From Boswellia sacra (Eukaryota; Streptophyta; Magnoliopsida; Sapindales; Burseraceae), in NCBI GenBank assembly GCA_013180625.2, contig SNVD02007156.1, positions 62,001 through 126,000 of the forward strand: DNA of 64,000 nucleotides. Reading direction: 5' to 3'. Every line of letters starts with the position of its first letter. Positions within the stretch are counted from its first letter, which is position 1. The notes under the pieces are model-generated. The model ran no database searches. It was given only the letters and a program-made list of their open reading frames with translations, and was not told where the DNA came from. The translations under genes were made by a program, and so were the position numbers. This document shows positions 12,340 through 26,470 of this stretch, piece by piece.

Positions 12340-13865
12340 AGTTCCTTTTAGATGACTTAGAAGGCCATATGAGTCAAATCATAAACACATGACTCGGATA
12401 TACAAGGGAGTCACCACCCAGCTAAATAATAATGGCAAAATTTGGATGACAATAACCGATCCCTTGCTTTTTTGGACCTAACTACCATCATCCCTTTAGA
12501 GCTGAGTTCAGAAAGTTGGGTACAACTTATACCCGCTCGGACATTAATTCGGCCTCCACTATAGGGTTTATTGAGTTCTAAGTTCTAGATCAATAATGCA
12601 CTCCTATCTTGATCCTACGTTTTATTATACAAACGACTATTTTTGTCTTTTTATTATATGTTATGTGTCAACAATTTGCATAGAAAGAGCCAGAGAATTG
12701 ATTATATTTTCATCAAACATGAGAAAAGGGATTGGGGATTATAACCATTCCACATAATTGCAATGAATTAAGCATTACTATAAACTAAAGGAGTTACTAG
12801 TTAATCAAATAAAGGCATCGTCAATCATAGATATAATCGAAAATAAATGTTAACGTACAATTTCTACACTAATTATGGCATTATTAACCACAAATTAACT
12901 ACTAATCATGCTTAATTAACATCTAATTAACTATATGATTAACTACTAACAATTAGTTATCTACTAATAACGCATAATTAAAGACTCGTTAACTACATAA
13001 TTAAATATTAAACAAGCTTAATAAAACTACTAATCATAAACTAAACATGGCAATTAACTTAATTGACTACGCTAATCCTAAACTAAACATGGCAATTAAC
13101 TAATATTTAACTAAACTAATCCTAAACTAAACATGGCAATTAACTAATAATTAACTAAGCTAATCCTAAATGAAGCGTGGCATAATCATTTCTAATTATA
13201 CCTAAACATGGCAAATCTAAACTAAACAAAATATTTAAACTAAAAAGGAGCCCCTCAGAAAACTTACCAAATTTCGAATTTAATCGAAAATCGAATCTTC
13301 AACTAGCACTAACATTCCAAAATAATCCAAGGGACACTAGGAACACCGAGAAAAAATTGAAAAAATTTATATTAAAGAAAGATTTTGAAAAATATTCAAA
13401 ATCCCTCAAAAATCTAGTTTTCAAGTATTTTCCCCAAAATTGTTGGAAGCCTCGAACTAGGAGCCAAGTGCCCTAATATAGGCTCCCGGTTCTTAAAAAA
13501 TGAGCTCTTTTTTCGATGTGGGATTGTAGCTTAGAGGCATTACTAGGGTTTCTACATGTTAGAGTCGTCACTAGGTTTTCCAAATCATCACTTCTGCCTA
13601 GAGGCACACGCTTGTAATGCTATAGGCACCAGCCTTAGATACAAGTGCCAACCCTAATTATAGGTTGATCTGTGTGTGCGTCGGGTGAACATGATTCCTA
13701 GGGTCTCGACCTCTCCCATCAGTACTGTACTGGTCCTAAGCCCACTTGGGTTTTCTACCCAGTTCTTAGTGTTTGATTCGTGGTATCGTTACCAGTCTAG
13801 AAGGACTTCTGCTTGTTGTCTTTGGTTATCATCATTGGGCCTCTAAACCATAAGCAAAATTTCAA
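12340..13865. mobile_element. Insertion splitting the MULE transposase, probably an LTR-retroelement relic
   Basis: About 1.5 kb separates the acidic linker from the DNA-binding core of the transposase. It contains no open frame. The block 12380-12610 and the GC-richer block 13440-13850 look like LTR or leader sequence. Between them (13020-13180) lie about three copies of a roughly 45-bp unit containing CCTAAACTAAACATGGCAAT. Exact ends and target duplication could not be fixed. Confidence 0.35.
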
Positions 13866-14018
13866 TGCTTATAGTCCAGAAGAATAATTTATTTAGGCTT
13901 GGAGTAGATGGAGAGGTTCTGCTTAGGGTTGGGCAAACTTTTGAGAATTTGTACTACTTTAGACAAGTACTTAAAGAATGCTCAATTAAAAGAGCGATTA
14001 AGCTGTAAATAGTGAAAA

Positions 14019-14022
<4 letters not shown>

Positions 14023-14058
<36 letters not shown>
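14023..14058. repeat. (GA)n microsatellite
   Basis: Eighteen uninterrupted GA units lie within the decayed transposase, just upstream of its DNA-binding core, and disrupt the frame there. Confidence 0.95.
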
Positions 14059-14063
<5 letters not shown>

Positions 14064-15900
14064 GATTACTTGTAAGTGTGATGCATATGGCTGCCCTTGG
14101 AGGATTCATGCCTCTTTAACCCTAGACCTAGTAACTTTCAAAATTAGGACATATTATCGTGATCATAGTTGTAATAGAAAGCCTAATAACCTCATTTACA
14201 CATACCTATGGATAGCCAAACAGTATGAGAACCATTTTAGAGATAATCCTAACCTAGACATGGACAAGTTAGAGAAGGATATGAAAAAGAGATATGGTCT
14301 TGAGCCATCAAAACAGAAGTTGTAGAGGGGTGAAAGCTCTTCAAGTTATAGGTGGACACCATAAAAAAGCCCTCAATTTGTTTCTCAAATATGCCAATAT
14401 AGTTAAACTTAGAAACCCTGGTTGCAGTGTCTATGTAAAGGCAAATGTAGAATTGATACCTGTAAACCTAAAATTTCAAAGTTCTTTTATAAGCTTTCCA
14501 GCACACAAAATAGGGATTGTTAGGGGATGTAGGCCTTTTGCTGGGGTATGCAAGGCTAGGTTTACAACTCTTGTTTTGGAGGGTATGCAAGGCTGCCAAT
14601 GTGAATGACTACCATTCTACCATAGAAGAGACGAAAATTTGGATTATAAGGCATATAAGTATTTGGCAAACATTTCTCCCATAAGTTGGAGCAAACATGC
14701 ATATGATGAAAAGGTCAGGGTTGACCATGTAACCAACAACATTACAAAATCATTTAACTCATTGATTAACCGTCATCGAAGTTAAACCTACCTCAGCATG
14801 GTTGAGAAAGTTAGGATAAAGGTCATAAAGAGGATGTAAAGGAAGTAAGTATACTTAGATTTATTTTAAACCTATTTTCATTATAGTTTCCTAATATTGA
14901 TTGCATTTATCTTCCTAATACAAGTATAGAGAATGTCTCAACTAGCGATCAGATGTTGGACCCAAGATAAGGAGTATTATTAGTGATAGAGGAAAGTGGA
15001 GTAGAATAATTGAGGTGATGCAACGTGGTGGTTTGGAGTTTGAAGTGGTGTGCAAAGGGAGAGTGTATATTGTCAGGTTGAATGACCTGTGTTGTTCATA
15101 TGGGTTGTTTCAAGCTTTTGGACTGCCATGTGTCCATGCAATTGCTTGTGCAAATGAGAGGAGGTTAGATATCCATCAGTTTGTGGATAAGATGTTTTTG
15201 GGAGATTAGTATGTTATTAGATATAACCACTACATTAGGTCTATACCTGATCAGAATGAATGGCTAGAGATGGCTTGTAACAACCTTGAGGCTCCCAAGA
15301 AGAGAACGAAGGCAAGGAGGCTAAAGAAAGCTAGGAGAAGGGCCCCAGATGAAGACCCTCATGTGAGTAAGTTGTTTGCAATGAGATGTAAGAATTATGA
15401 TAGGTACAATCATAATAAAAGGTCTTGCAAATCTGCCCCAAAGAAAAAGAAGGTCTCTGGTGCTTGTTATTCAAGTTTAATTTTTTGTTATTTCCTAACT
15501 CTAAATTTTTTTGTTGGTGTTTAAGGCTCGACGTCATCTCAGCCAATAGTAGCAATATCAACTTAACAACCTCCAACAGCATTTCACCAACAACTGCATC
15601 TCAGCCTCTTCTAACATTATCTTAGCCACCACCATCATCACAAGATGTTAAGTGCTTAGCTCCTACATCATCTCAACAGTCAATGGGATCAACCTCATTT
15701 ATAAGAGGGAAATAGTCATCCATGTCAAATAATCTTTCTTCCTTCTCAGGATTGGCTACTACTTTGGCTTTTCCTTTTCTAGCACCGAATCCATATGCAT
15801 TATTCCCTTGGGTGGTGTTTGGAGTCGGTTATGGTTAGATTCTCCATTTGGTCCTCCTCCCTCATTAGAACCAGTGTTTAGGTTTGGGCCAGTGTTTTGG

Positions 15901-17991
15901 TTTCGACTTGTATCGGTGTTTGAAAGCCATCATGTTTATCATCTGCTGCCTTATGGCTTCCATGTCTGCCCCTACCTTGTTTATCCTTTCATGCGAATCT
16001 CCACGGCAATTATTATCTCCTTCCATGGCATCTACCCTTTCTAATCTTCTGCCTCGCCTAACCTAAGCTATTATGATTGCAAAACAAGGACGTTAGAATG
16101 ATGCATGCATGAATGTAATGCATGACCAGGATATATCACACAGTCACAATCAATCAAGACATAGCAGCCTTTCAACCTTATCTCTCCCACGAAGTGATAA
16201 AAGTCTCTTATCCTAGGATTTTTGGCTTTTAATCTCAAAAAAGTTATCAATAAGGGACGCAAGATTTTGTACAAAGCTCTCAATGCAAAAAAAAAAAAAA
16301 TAAAAGGCAATTGATTATCATTAAAACAATTATTTTTTTAATGTATCATTGATAGTATTGTTTAAAATATTGAAAATATTAAACACCATTAGATTAAATA
16401 ATAATTTAATTAAAAATTAAATAATAATTTAATTAAGCTTGTATCAAATAAGAGGTGCGGGCTAATGAGATAAAAAGGGGGTTAATTAAAAAATAAAATG
16501 GTAATTTAATTAAACCTACCATAATTATATTCAAAAATGAATTTAAATTCGACGAAAATTGCCTAAATTATAATTTTGCCCTTGTTAAATAAGAAGTGGG
16601 AGCTAATGAGATAAAAAATGGGAGCTAAATAGAAGTATTACTAATTAGCAATATTCGTTGAGAAGTTCACAAACATTGCTATTGTCTTTTTCTTTTTTTT
16701 TTTTGTTGAAAATTTCAATACTGATTTTATTGATTATTAGGAAAATAATATTCAACCCTTTGAGGTTTACGAAAACGAAATCAACACGCTGAACAATCTG
16801 TAATAACAATTATCACCCCTTCAATCAAACCATTAAATCTAACCATATATGATCATTTAGATAAATTTATATTCCTAAACCACTTGATAAGCCATCGTCA
16901 CATTAAAAATTAATTCAACTCTTTAAATTTGTTGAAAAAGACAATCAATATCTTCAAGACCATAAGAGATGAAGAAATTAGTAGTTTTATGATTATAATT
17001 TTTAAATTTGAGAGTTTTTTTTTTGGAATTTAGGAAAAATAAGAAAAATGTGAAAGGACAATTACATTTTTAAAAATTTAAAAGATTACTGTTTGAACTT
17101 ATTAAGAATATTATAATCTTTATAAAGATATTAAAATTTTATTATTTTTTTATCAATTGTGGGAAAGGCATATCGGACATTTCTTAAAATTTGCACGTCC
17201 TAAACTTCATCTTTATAAACAGAAGTAATTTAATTTTCTTTAAAATTCTTTAGCAAATCTCGAGAGATTAAACTTATTTTCCTTTTATTTATTTTAAATA
17301 GATTATATGAAAGGAATATTAGACATTTCAATGAAATATCATTATCCATTTAACATTTCACCAGCGAAAGCCAACACGAGTCGTGCTTGTTATTACAAAT
17401 ACTTCGGGAGCTCGATTTACTTTTCATTAAATCTCATAAGGCTGAATATTATTTCCCCTGGACTATTTGGAATCAAACTACAATTTCAGAAAAGAAAAAA
17501 TTTATGTTTACAAATGAAAGTGAAGCTGGGTAGAATGGTAACACAACTAAGATTGAATAAACTAAGAAATCTTAGAAAATAGTCAACTCGGATAGAACCA
17601 AACCTTCATTTATTACATTTTTTAGTTTCTAAACAATATAAAATTATTAAAATTACACTAAACAATTATTAAAAAATACTATATAAATATTTAATTATAA
17701 ATTGGATTATAATACGTCAAACTATCAGCTGTTACATTAAGATTTGAAAAACTATAGCTAAATTTGATGCTTCATACTTAGAGCATTTAAAATTTTTTAA
17801 AATATTACCGAATTAAGAAAAAAATTTATAATATGACTAATTTTGCATTTTCTTGATAATTTTAGCCACCCACCAGAAAAAAAAATATATATATAATAAT
17901 ATTAATAATACTGATCCAACAATACTATTTTCATTTGCTTTAATTACTTTGCTAAATGTGAGAAGTACAATAATGTTACAGAAGGAGTTGA
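15901..17991. other. AT-rich intergenic region with a local duplication
   Basis: No gene is visible. A segment containing GGGCTAATGAGATAAAAAG (from about 16443) recurs about 140 bp later as GGAGCTAATGAGATAAAAAA (from about 16585), a degenerate duplication. Anything here transcribed with the downstream minus-strand gene would be its 3'UTR, close to 17992. Confidence 0.45.
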
Positions 17992-20900
17992 TCAGCAAGT
18001 AACTGATCCATTGGTTGCTCCAGAATCAGATTTTTCCGTTTGTGGAATAACAAATTTATCAATAATCCGAACAGTACTAGTCGGGTCCTGCTGTGGGGAG
18101 GCCGCACTCCATTTGCTTGGATATTTTCTGAGATGGCTCAACTGCTCTGCCTGTTTTGGCTCCTTGTCCCACTCAGGATCCAGCTTCCAGTCCTTTGGAA
18201 CCTGCAGGTTCAGCCAGGTTAGTAACACGTACACAATACAAGTTGTGGTTCCACCGACGTGACAAAACTTTGCACAGTTTGACAGTTGAACTAAATATTA
18301 CCAATTTTCAAAGAGAACGTATTGGGAAAATACAAAAATTAACAAGCTTTAAGGGTTTTTTTTTTTTTAAATTTTTGGATATCATAACTAAGTTCAATAT
18401 CAGGTACCAGATTCACCCCCACTTCTTTAATTTTAGACAAAGATAGCTCAACAAGCATCTAACAGCACCAGATAGAATTCCAACACTATAGAGCTGTCTA
18501 ACAGATCAACAAGACAACTCAACACTTGGTTATTAAGCTAAGAAAACAAAATATATCATTTGGCTATTTCTCATAACATCACCCAAGGGTTGACCAATTT
18601 TGCATTTTTTATTAGTTGCGGTTCCTAGTTACTTGAAGCCCTCCCACAACTTTAAGAGATGTATGGTGCTAAACAATCAGCAGCAAACTGGCTGCAAAAG
18701 CAAAGCCGATCCTATTTTTCAAATAATCATAATAATAGAGAAAATAAAATGTAAATTTATAAGAGATAAAAGAAAACTCGAGTCACCAAAGCAACGCCAA
18801 TCCCTATTACAAATAAGCATAATGATTATAGTGATGATAAAACAGAAACTAACCACATGCAAAATCATAGGAGAAAAAGACAATTGCATTCAAACAATTA
18901 CACTGCTCAAAAGTGCGACCAGAAACTGATCTGTAGGACTTTCTTACCTTATCAACTGCAAGAGTGTAAACTTCAAGATCCCCATCACGATTTATATGAA
19001 ATCGAGTAAAAGCCTTGTAATTAGCAATCCTAAGAGAAGAGAAAGCTTCATCAAAATGTATCTGAAGCCAGTTGATACAGATGTATAAGTAGCTTCCAAA
19101 CACTAATGAAACCACAGGTGTTGAGAAGACCCAGAAACAAAGAAAGACAGAGGCATAATATATGACAGTCTCCCCTCGAGAGAGTGACTCCATCCCGTTC
19201 TTGCAAATATTGCTCCGAGTGACGGCCATGACCTGAGAACATGTATCCCATGAATATGCAGAAAGAAAGAAAAAAAAAATTATCCGGTCTGGAACAAAGT
19301 AGGATTTCTTACCTCTGGAATGTCAAACGCGGACATTAGATACTTGATACATGCTGGATAAAGACCAAAGGTCCATTGTTCTATACGGGATCGAAGGCCA
19401 GTAGGATCTGGAAAGTGCTCGCTTTCCACTGATCGGTACCATTGGTACAAAGTGTGGTAACCTGCAAAAATTGTCACTTAGCACCTCAAACTCAATTTCA
19501 AAATTGTTTACATCAAATTTTGAATGAAACATATTCCTGTTGAGATAGCAAAAACAACAAAACCAACTAGCAACCACGTGGCAGCTAGTGCCTGAATATC
19601 TATGACTAATACCATCCACAATTGATATCAAGACTCCTTTGCTGTAAGACAGTCAGCCTTTAAATTACGTAAGAAATAAAAATAAAAACTTAAGTACATA
19701 AGATAATTAGGTGTCCTCTTCTCAGAAGTTTTATTTTATATATGTCATTTTTTGAACATCATATTTATTCGTCTTAACTAGAATATCAATCATACGACAG
19801 AAAAGCAGACAATCAAATTTAGGACTTAGGTAAAGTCAGCAATAGAAATTAGAAATGCTAGGATTCTTTTTTTGTATTATAACAGACAAACTGAACCATT
19901 ATAAAATGATAGAAAGCAAGAATAACCAGCAGTCCATCTCTGATCAGAGAAAAATTACACATTAACACTCACGTAAACAAGAAGTGATAAGAAAGAAGTA
20001 ACACATTATAGCCTCCAAATTCCCATGAATAAAAAAAATTAAAAAAAATAATAATAAAAATGACAAAATCATACGAGACTGAAAATAAACATAACCTGAA
20101 GTTGCTAGTAGCTTATGTCGAATGCACGTCTCCACACCCAATTCCAAGAGCAACATAAGAATTACTGCTGCTGCTAGATGTGCAGTAACATGTAGCATTC
20201 CAATTATTGCTCGTTTCTTCCGAGATGCTTTGGATGGGACAAATGAAATTGCTGCAATTAGCAACAGTAATGCACCCGCCAAGGAGACGTAAGAGTGTTC
20301 TAGCACGTACAAAAGAGCATTCCCAACTGCATCGAAGAAACTCCTCAGGTGACCAGAAATTGTATCATCTCGCAAGATGTGATCGAGCTTACACTAGAAA
20401 CCAAGGAAAATATTCAGTCACATCTCAGCAACATACTAATAAGTATATTGGGGGTAAGCAATATGTTTGTCAACTTAAGAAAATAAAAGAGTATGGTAGA
20501 GATTTCATCTCATCTAAGGTAGGTTCTTAGTGAAGTGCAACTTCTTTAATTAAAAAAAAAAAAAAAAAGGCCGCAAAAATCTGAATAACAAGAACAAAAC
20601 TGAAACTTACTTGTGGAAACATAGAAAAAACCAAAACAAAGTATATGATGCCACCAATGAAATCAAATTGCCAGTTCTTCTTTCGAAATTTCAAAATATT
20701 TCCCAATGCAATCTGAATCAAGTGGAAACACAAAATAGCATCAAAAAGAAAGAAAGAAAGAAGAGAGAGAAAAAAAGGTGAAAAACCAAGGCACTCGAGC
20801 TACAGATTTTATAAATTATGAACTTTACCCTGCTTGAATCTTCAAAAGAAGGATAAGCAGCCTTGCTTTCATATGTAGTCCCATAAAATTTGCTAAAATT

Positions 20901-23900
20901 ACTGAAGGCATGGGTAGGATGTAGAAACGCCCCACCACAACCATTTACAAGTAGGTGTTGCACATAGACAGGCCCATCTGATGGAGCATATGAATGACGC
21001 ATATAATGATGCAAGTCCCCAGCCATTCGAAGCTTGCACCTTCCTTTCAAAAAATCACAAATCAAGTGCTTCACATTCTTTCCAGAAACATCATTGAAGT
21101 ACCAATCAAGAAGCCAATTTGGTTCATGTGTCATGACAATGACAGAGTCTTGCTCGCCAACCTAAGTGAATAGACAGTTATACAAGTTTTTTACAGGACA
21201 AAAAATCAAAGATATGCATATAATTTAAAGCCTATGAATCATTAACAGAAGTATGCACAATAAGGAAGATGAAATCAGATTCATTCTAATCAGAGCTTTT
21301 AATGCATTAAGAAGTGAAATATCTTAAACAAAACTAATGACCAAAAGAAAACATTTGATTAAGGAACTAAATCCAATGAATGGACGCATTAAGTAGCCCT
21401 TGAGAGCAAAATTATGAACCTCATGTTGGATAAATCAGTTAAAAATAAAGAGCATAAAAATGATGTGATGTTGTAAGAGAAAATTTGGTTACTTCAACAA
21501 ACTGACAGAAAATTATTTGGTAAGCATATTGAAACTAACAACAAATGTTTACCTAATATACTTTGAAAACGAAATAAAGAATCTTCAGACACGAATATAA
21601 AACACTGATAATGGCACATGAATCCGTTCTTTCCACATGATGTAAATTGACAGACATGTATACATATACCATATTAAGCAAGCATATCAGACTCAAGTGC
21701 AGTTGTAGGTGACAAATCCATTAAATCCTAGATAAACAATGCATAGTACAGCAGCGATGAGAATGCACCCCAAAATTTACTTTGGTGCATTTAAAGAATA
21801 TATATGGGATACGACAAACCTGTCCAGCATCACTCACATGTCAACACCAACTCACAAGTTAGGTTACCCAGACACAGTTTGGCACCAAGCCTATGATCTT
21901 TTCCAAGATGTTTAACATAAATACAATTAAAAAAAGACAACATAATCAAATATCACACAGTATTTATAACAAACTACATAACAACCACGCCAATGCACAA
22001 TCAATCTCATTTATGTGCAACATAAGCTGCACAGCATATTGCAACAGTGCAAAAGAGAGAATAGAATACCTTTTCCTTTATTATTTCAGCAAAGAACTTG
22101 AACTGGTATACGTCAATATCACAATGAAGTGCTAAATCAAGACCAAACACCCACCATCTTCTAGGGAGTTGCAAAGCAAAATAACTCTTCTTCTGAGGCA
22201 TAAACCAGCCACCCAACCAGCTCTTATGGCATATATACCTCATAAAAGTATGCAACCCATCAAACCAATCTGTAATTTTGAAAAGATAACCATTACCAAG
22301 GCTTAAAACTCTAAATAGCAACAGACTCTGAATAACATTTATGAACAGAAACCAGTATCTACCAAGACAAGTAAACAAATCCAGTGCTTTAAATTATCAT
22401 ATTATTGCAACAACAAATATTAAGACACGATAGGACCAGGAGCTTCTCTTCTAAGTAAATAAAATCATGCAGAGGCTCCTGAAACTTATAACCAACCATG
22501 ATTTCCAGGAATGACAAAACACTGAGGCCCATCATATTCCCTCAGTTCAGAAACTTCAGAGGGTAACTCAGGCTTGTTTACTGCAATATGATCTTCTCTA
22601 TAAAACGGCGGAGGCTGAAGAGCATATTCAAAGGGTCGAAAGAGGCGCCTCTCATATGTGAATGCTGATGGATTGGGGTAGCTGCAATGAATCGACATAT
22701 CCAGATATTTAAAAGAAGCATATAAACAATGAATAAATATATACACCGATTATTTGGGAGAACAAATATTCAATGGCTATGCAGTTTTCTAACGTTATTA
22801 AACATAAGCAATTGAACTCCAAATATTATTAATTCTGTACGCCAGAAATCACAGCTGTAAGACTTATATTTTTGAGCCAAATGCCACAAACATTGCGGTT
22901 AAGAAATTCTTCAAGGTTCATTAGAAATTTAACATTGGGTGCCACGACCATGTTAAAAATTGATTAACACGAACAAATTGGCCATTCTGTGTCAAGGTAA
23001 CGGTAGCAAGGAGATATTTTCAATGTAGGGCATGGTGATTGGACAGCAAAGCTGTGAATATGGTGGAGGCAGTAACGATGGAACTACCGCAGGCAGTAGC
23101 AGCAATATAACGATTTAGTAGTTCCTCCCATGAATTAATTTACTTGCTTCTGAAGAAAATTGATTTTGGTGTTTCCCACATGCTTCTCAAGAGGAGAGCT
23201 GTCAATTCCAATTTTATTTTCAATGATTAAAAAGAAAAAAAAAATCCCACAGTAGAACTGTCATTATGGGTTCAATTTTTGTTATTCTCCAATATTCAAA
23301 TGTAAATCAGTAACCTAAGTTTTTTTAAACTATAGAATCTGTACAAGTAAAGCAACCCCAACCACCAACACATAACCCGCCCCCCCAAAAATTCCCCAGC
23401 CCGCACTATTAGGCCCAAAGAAATGAGAAAATACATATTATGTCCCACCATTTATTGAACAAGCTATAGAACTAAAAAATATCAACAGTTCCAACATGTG
23501 ATCAACCAAATTACATTGACAACATTTACCAATACATTGTTCAACAATTTGGTTTACCAAACATTTTTAAAAAATTCAACTTGCAATAATTCACTTTTTT
23601 TAGTTTCACCAAAACCTTCAAACCTAATGATCTATGTAGGGCCAAAAACTACTCAAACATTCCAAGGACTGTCAAGACAGTGTCAACTTAGAGCTATTCA
23701 AGTAAGTTATTAACAACTAGTAGAATTATAATCAGTCACATCGTATTGTAAATTTATACAGAAATAAGGGAAAACTTACGCAAGATCCCCTCCAATAAGT
23801 AACACATCTGCACGTGGGAGGGTGAAAATAGAATCACCACGGGTGATCCGAATAAAAGGCTGGGCAAGTAGACGAGCCACAGAGTATGATGAATTTCCAC

Positions 23901-26470
23901 CATCGCCAGTGTCAGCCATGAAATCAAACCATAACTCATCCTTTTCACTAAGATGATCATAAAAAAAGTCTCGTTCTTGTGCACCTTCTTGGACCTTGTT
24001 CATTGCTGCCTGATGATGGCAAAATAGACATGTTAAAAAATATCGTGACATCATGAATTTCACTTCAATTATTACTTTTTAAAAAATGAATATTCATTAA
24101 AAAAAGGGATGGGCGATTGCCAGAAGACAAAGAATTCTTCCATAACATAGATGCCTTGATTATTCCCTATTCAACAAAAATAATTTAGATGAAACTTTAT
24201 ATCGGGTTCAGGATATAAGATATAAAAAATTACCAGAAGACTCTATTTACCACATGCTTTAAGATCTGATAACAAGTGAAAACACGATATTATATTGCTC
24301 AAGACCCAGATCATTCTTACTACAGATTACCTATAAAGACTTTTATCAACAAGTATAACTACAAAGTTTGTCAATCCGGCCTAAAAGAGAGAGTGGATCT
24401 CAACTGTAGTTTACTTAGGATAAATGGTAAGACACAAATATTAAGACATTGATCTTCTAAAGTGCTCTATACCGTGGAAGGTAAAATCCCTTCATTCCAT
24501 AGTTGTATAAAGAAACCTTGACTATAGCCAGATTGCTTAGGCCAATTAAGCAGAAGCTAGGCTGGTAAACTACAAGATATTTCAAAAGGAAATATTGAAT
24601 ACCCTAATAAATGCCTCACTAAATCAAAAAACTTTTGGGGAATATCATAAGGGAGTCATATGCTATATATTTCCATAAGAAACTATAAAACACGACCAAA
24701 AAAAAGAAAAAAGAATTACATGAAACCTGATCAATTATTGAACACCCAAAGGACATAGAAATATACCTGCATCATGCGCATGTCAAAGCGGCCAACAAAT
24801 AGAGTTACTGAAACCAAGAGGTCAAAAACTGTCTTGAACAAATCAGCCGATGTTCTGCAAAATAAAGCCACTCGTATAGCTAATTAAAAAGTCTATTTAA
24901 CAAGCCCCTCCCCACACATAAAGTAAGGAAAAAGAAAGAAAATCAATAGATATATACCCTGAGTACCAAGGAACCATATCCAAGAAATCAGGCTTCATTT
25001 GCTTCTTCTTCACCTTTTCATATTCTTCAACTGACAATGGGTGAGTAAGAGCCCACCTGATCATAGTCAGAAATCAATGAAATACAAAGCAAACGAGAAA
25101 CATATTTAGGATTAAGATACAAAACAGGATAATCCACAGAAGTAGAGATTTTCAATAGATTATAGTCTAATTCAAACCCAAAATTGAATCTTGCAAGATA
25201 TTCTTACATCTCTAATTAAAATCATCATAATACAACGAACAAAAACTTATAGTTTAAGGTCAAGCCAATAATCACTACTCACGTAACTCACCCTGTCGAT
25301 CTTTCCACTACATAATTGGCAATGTAAAGGCCAATAAATGTTGCCCACAATGAGTATATAGGAGAGATTTCATCTGATATACCACCATTGTCGGTACCTA
25401 TCTGCAAGTTGAAGAAAGAATTTAACATTATAAATTATAAACCACAGGATGCAAAGCAATTTATAGGACGAAATTAGATGACATAAAATCAATGACTTCT
25501 AACTTTACCTCCCCATATAAAACCCACTTGGACAGAAATGGATAATCACTTGCAGAGCCAACTGGAGCAAACCAAGATGAGCAAACCTGGTCTTTCAACT
25601 CATTCATGTGGAGGAATTTTGCAAGCCATGGATTCCTCACTTCTTTCTTCCAAAAAGAAAACCAGCTAGAGTTTTTTCGTTCCAGTGGTCTGTGTCTCAA
25701 AATAGCGCGATTACCACAATGACTATAGAACACACAGCAGGCTATACTAATAACCTACAAGAGCGAGTAAGCATGGAAACAAGGTAAGATGAAAGCATGC
25801 CAGGTACTAATGAAAAAACAAATTGTCCTTCAGCACTTACGGCGCAGTTTTGGAGAATTGTCAAGATCTCTGGTCTTCTTCCAGCCACACGAGAAACAAG
25901 ACCAACATACCAAAGGCCAAGAAATATAACATGAAAGACAAGAAGAAAAAGAATAGAGGAGAGATAAATAGTCAAAAACATGGACAAATTCATCCTCATA
26001 TCTAGTCCCATTGACTGAAAACTAGGAAGATGATACACAGCTGCAACTAAAATCCAAGCTATATACCTGCAAAAGTAAAGTTCCCAACATATCAACATCA
26101 ACTATCAATTACTCCGCTAACAAGTATCTGAACAACAAAATGAAGCAAAGGTTTAACGGTAAAACACTTACCATCGACTAAAATTTGAATAGCTTGGTTT
26201 AATAGTCTTCCCTATAAATGGAGAGGAAAAGAAATAGAAAAACCCAAGCAAGCAGGCATACATAGACCACCATTTGATATTGTTATCCAATTTTTCTATA
26301 AGAGTATGCATGTTATCCGAGGAGATAAAAAAAAGACAGCCAACAACCACAGCGATTATGGCATGACGTGAATGCTGATGAGGGTAAGGATGCGTATCAG
26401 TTAGAATTGTCCTCACCCTCTCCATTCTGAGGGTCTCTAATAAACCCATTGATCGCTTATCAGAACCCAT
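17992..26470 (-). CDS. Polytopic membrane calcineurin-like metallophosphoesterase (plant family, function unknown)
   Basis: Fifteen exons with GT-AG borders and closing phases give 1019 residues: 26470-26172, 26066-25841, 25754-25509, 25401-25292, 25056-24958, 24854-24767, 24009-23780, 22681-22497, 22269-22070, 21161-20829, 20712-20611, 20393-20096, 19461-19313, 19232-18948, 18201-17992. Metallophosphoesterase motifs are in order: DTGDGG (about 390), GGDLAYP (about 430), PGNHDW (about 493, split by an intron inside the Asp codon), MTHEP (571) and AGDLHHYMRH (about 609). These supply the usual metal-binding Asp, Asn and His. Several hydrophobic segments lie before the core (about residues 34-200) and several after it (about 680-920), so the phosphoesterase domain sits between two membrane blocks. 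The start codon is the conserved MGSDKRS. The family is widespread in plants; its substrate is not known to me. No lesion was seen. Confidence 0.93.

Larger units (their letters stand above)
11635..15900 (+). pseudogene. Decayed Mutator-like (MULE, MuDR) transposase
   Basis: Fragments of a MuDR-type transposase appear in the expected order but in shifting frames. They are an N-terminal PB1-like region (11635-11937); an acidic linker (11974-12310); the DNA-binding core with CPWRIHASL (about 14085-14110) followed by RDHSCNRKPN and AKQYENHFRDNP; a KKRYGLEPSK segment (about 14288-14315); the NPGCSVYVK and GCRPFAG block (14415-14545); a C-terminal SWSKHAYDEK block (about 14685-14715); and a SWIM-like GLPCVHAIAC (15120-15150). 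A basic tail and a broken zinc knuckle (MRCKNYDRYNHNKRSC) follow. The central DDE catalytic domain is almost absent between 14545 and 14610. There are many stops, and an insertion splits the gene at about 12310-13870. It cannot encode an active transposase. Confidence 0.8.

Noticed and set aside
18011..18446. Plus-strand frames at the 3' end of the phosphoesterase gene
   Set aside because: Antisense to the last exon and 3' introns.
18480..18590. Similarity between about 18500-18590 and 62890-62990 (CAACACTTGGTTAT context)
   Set aside because: Shared motif is short and embedded in AT-rich sequence; could be a diverged MITE pair but I cannot define ends.
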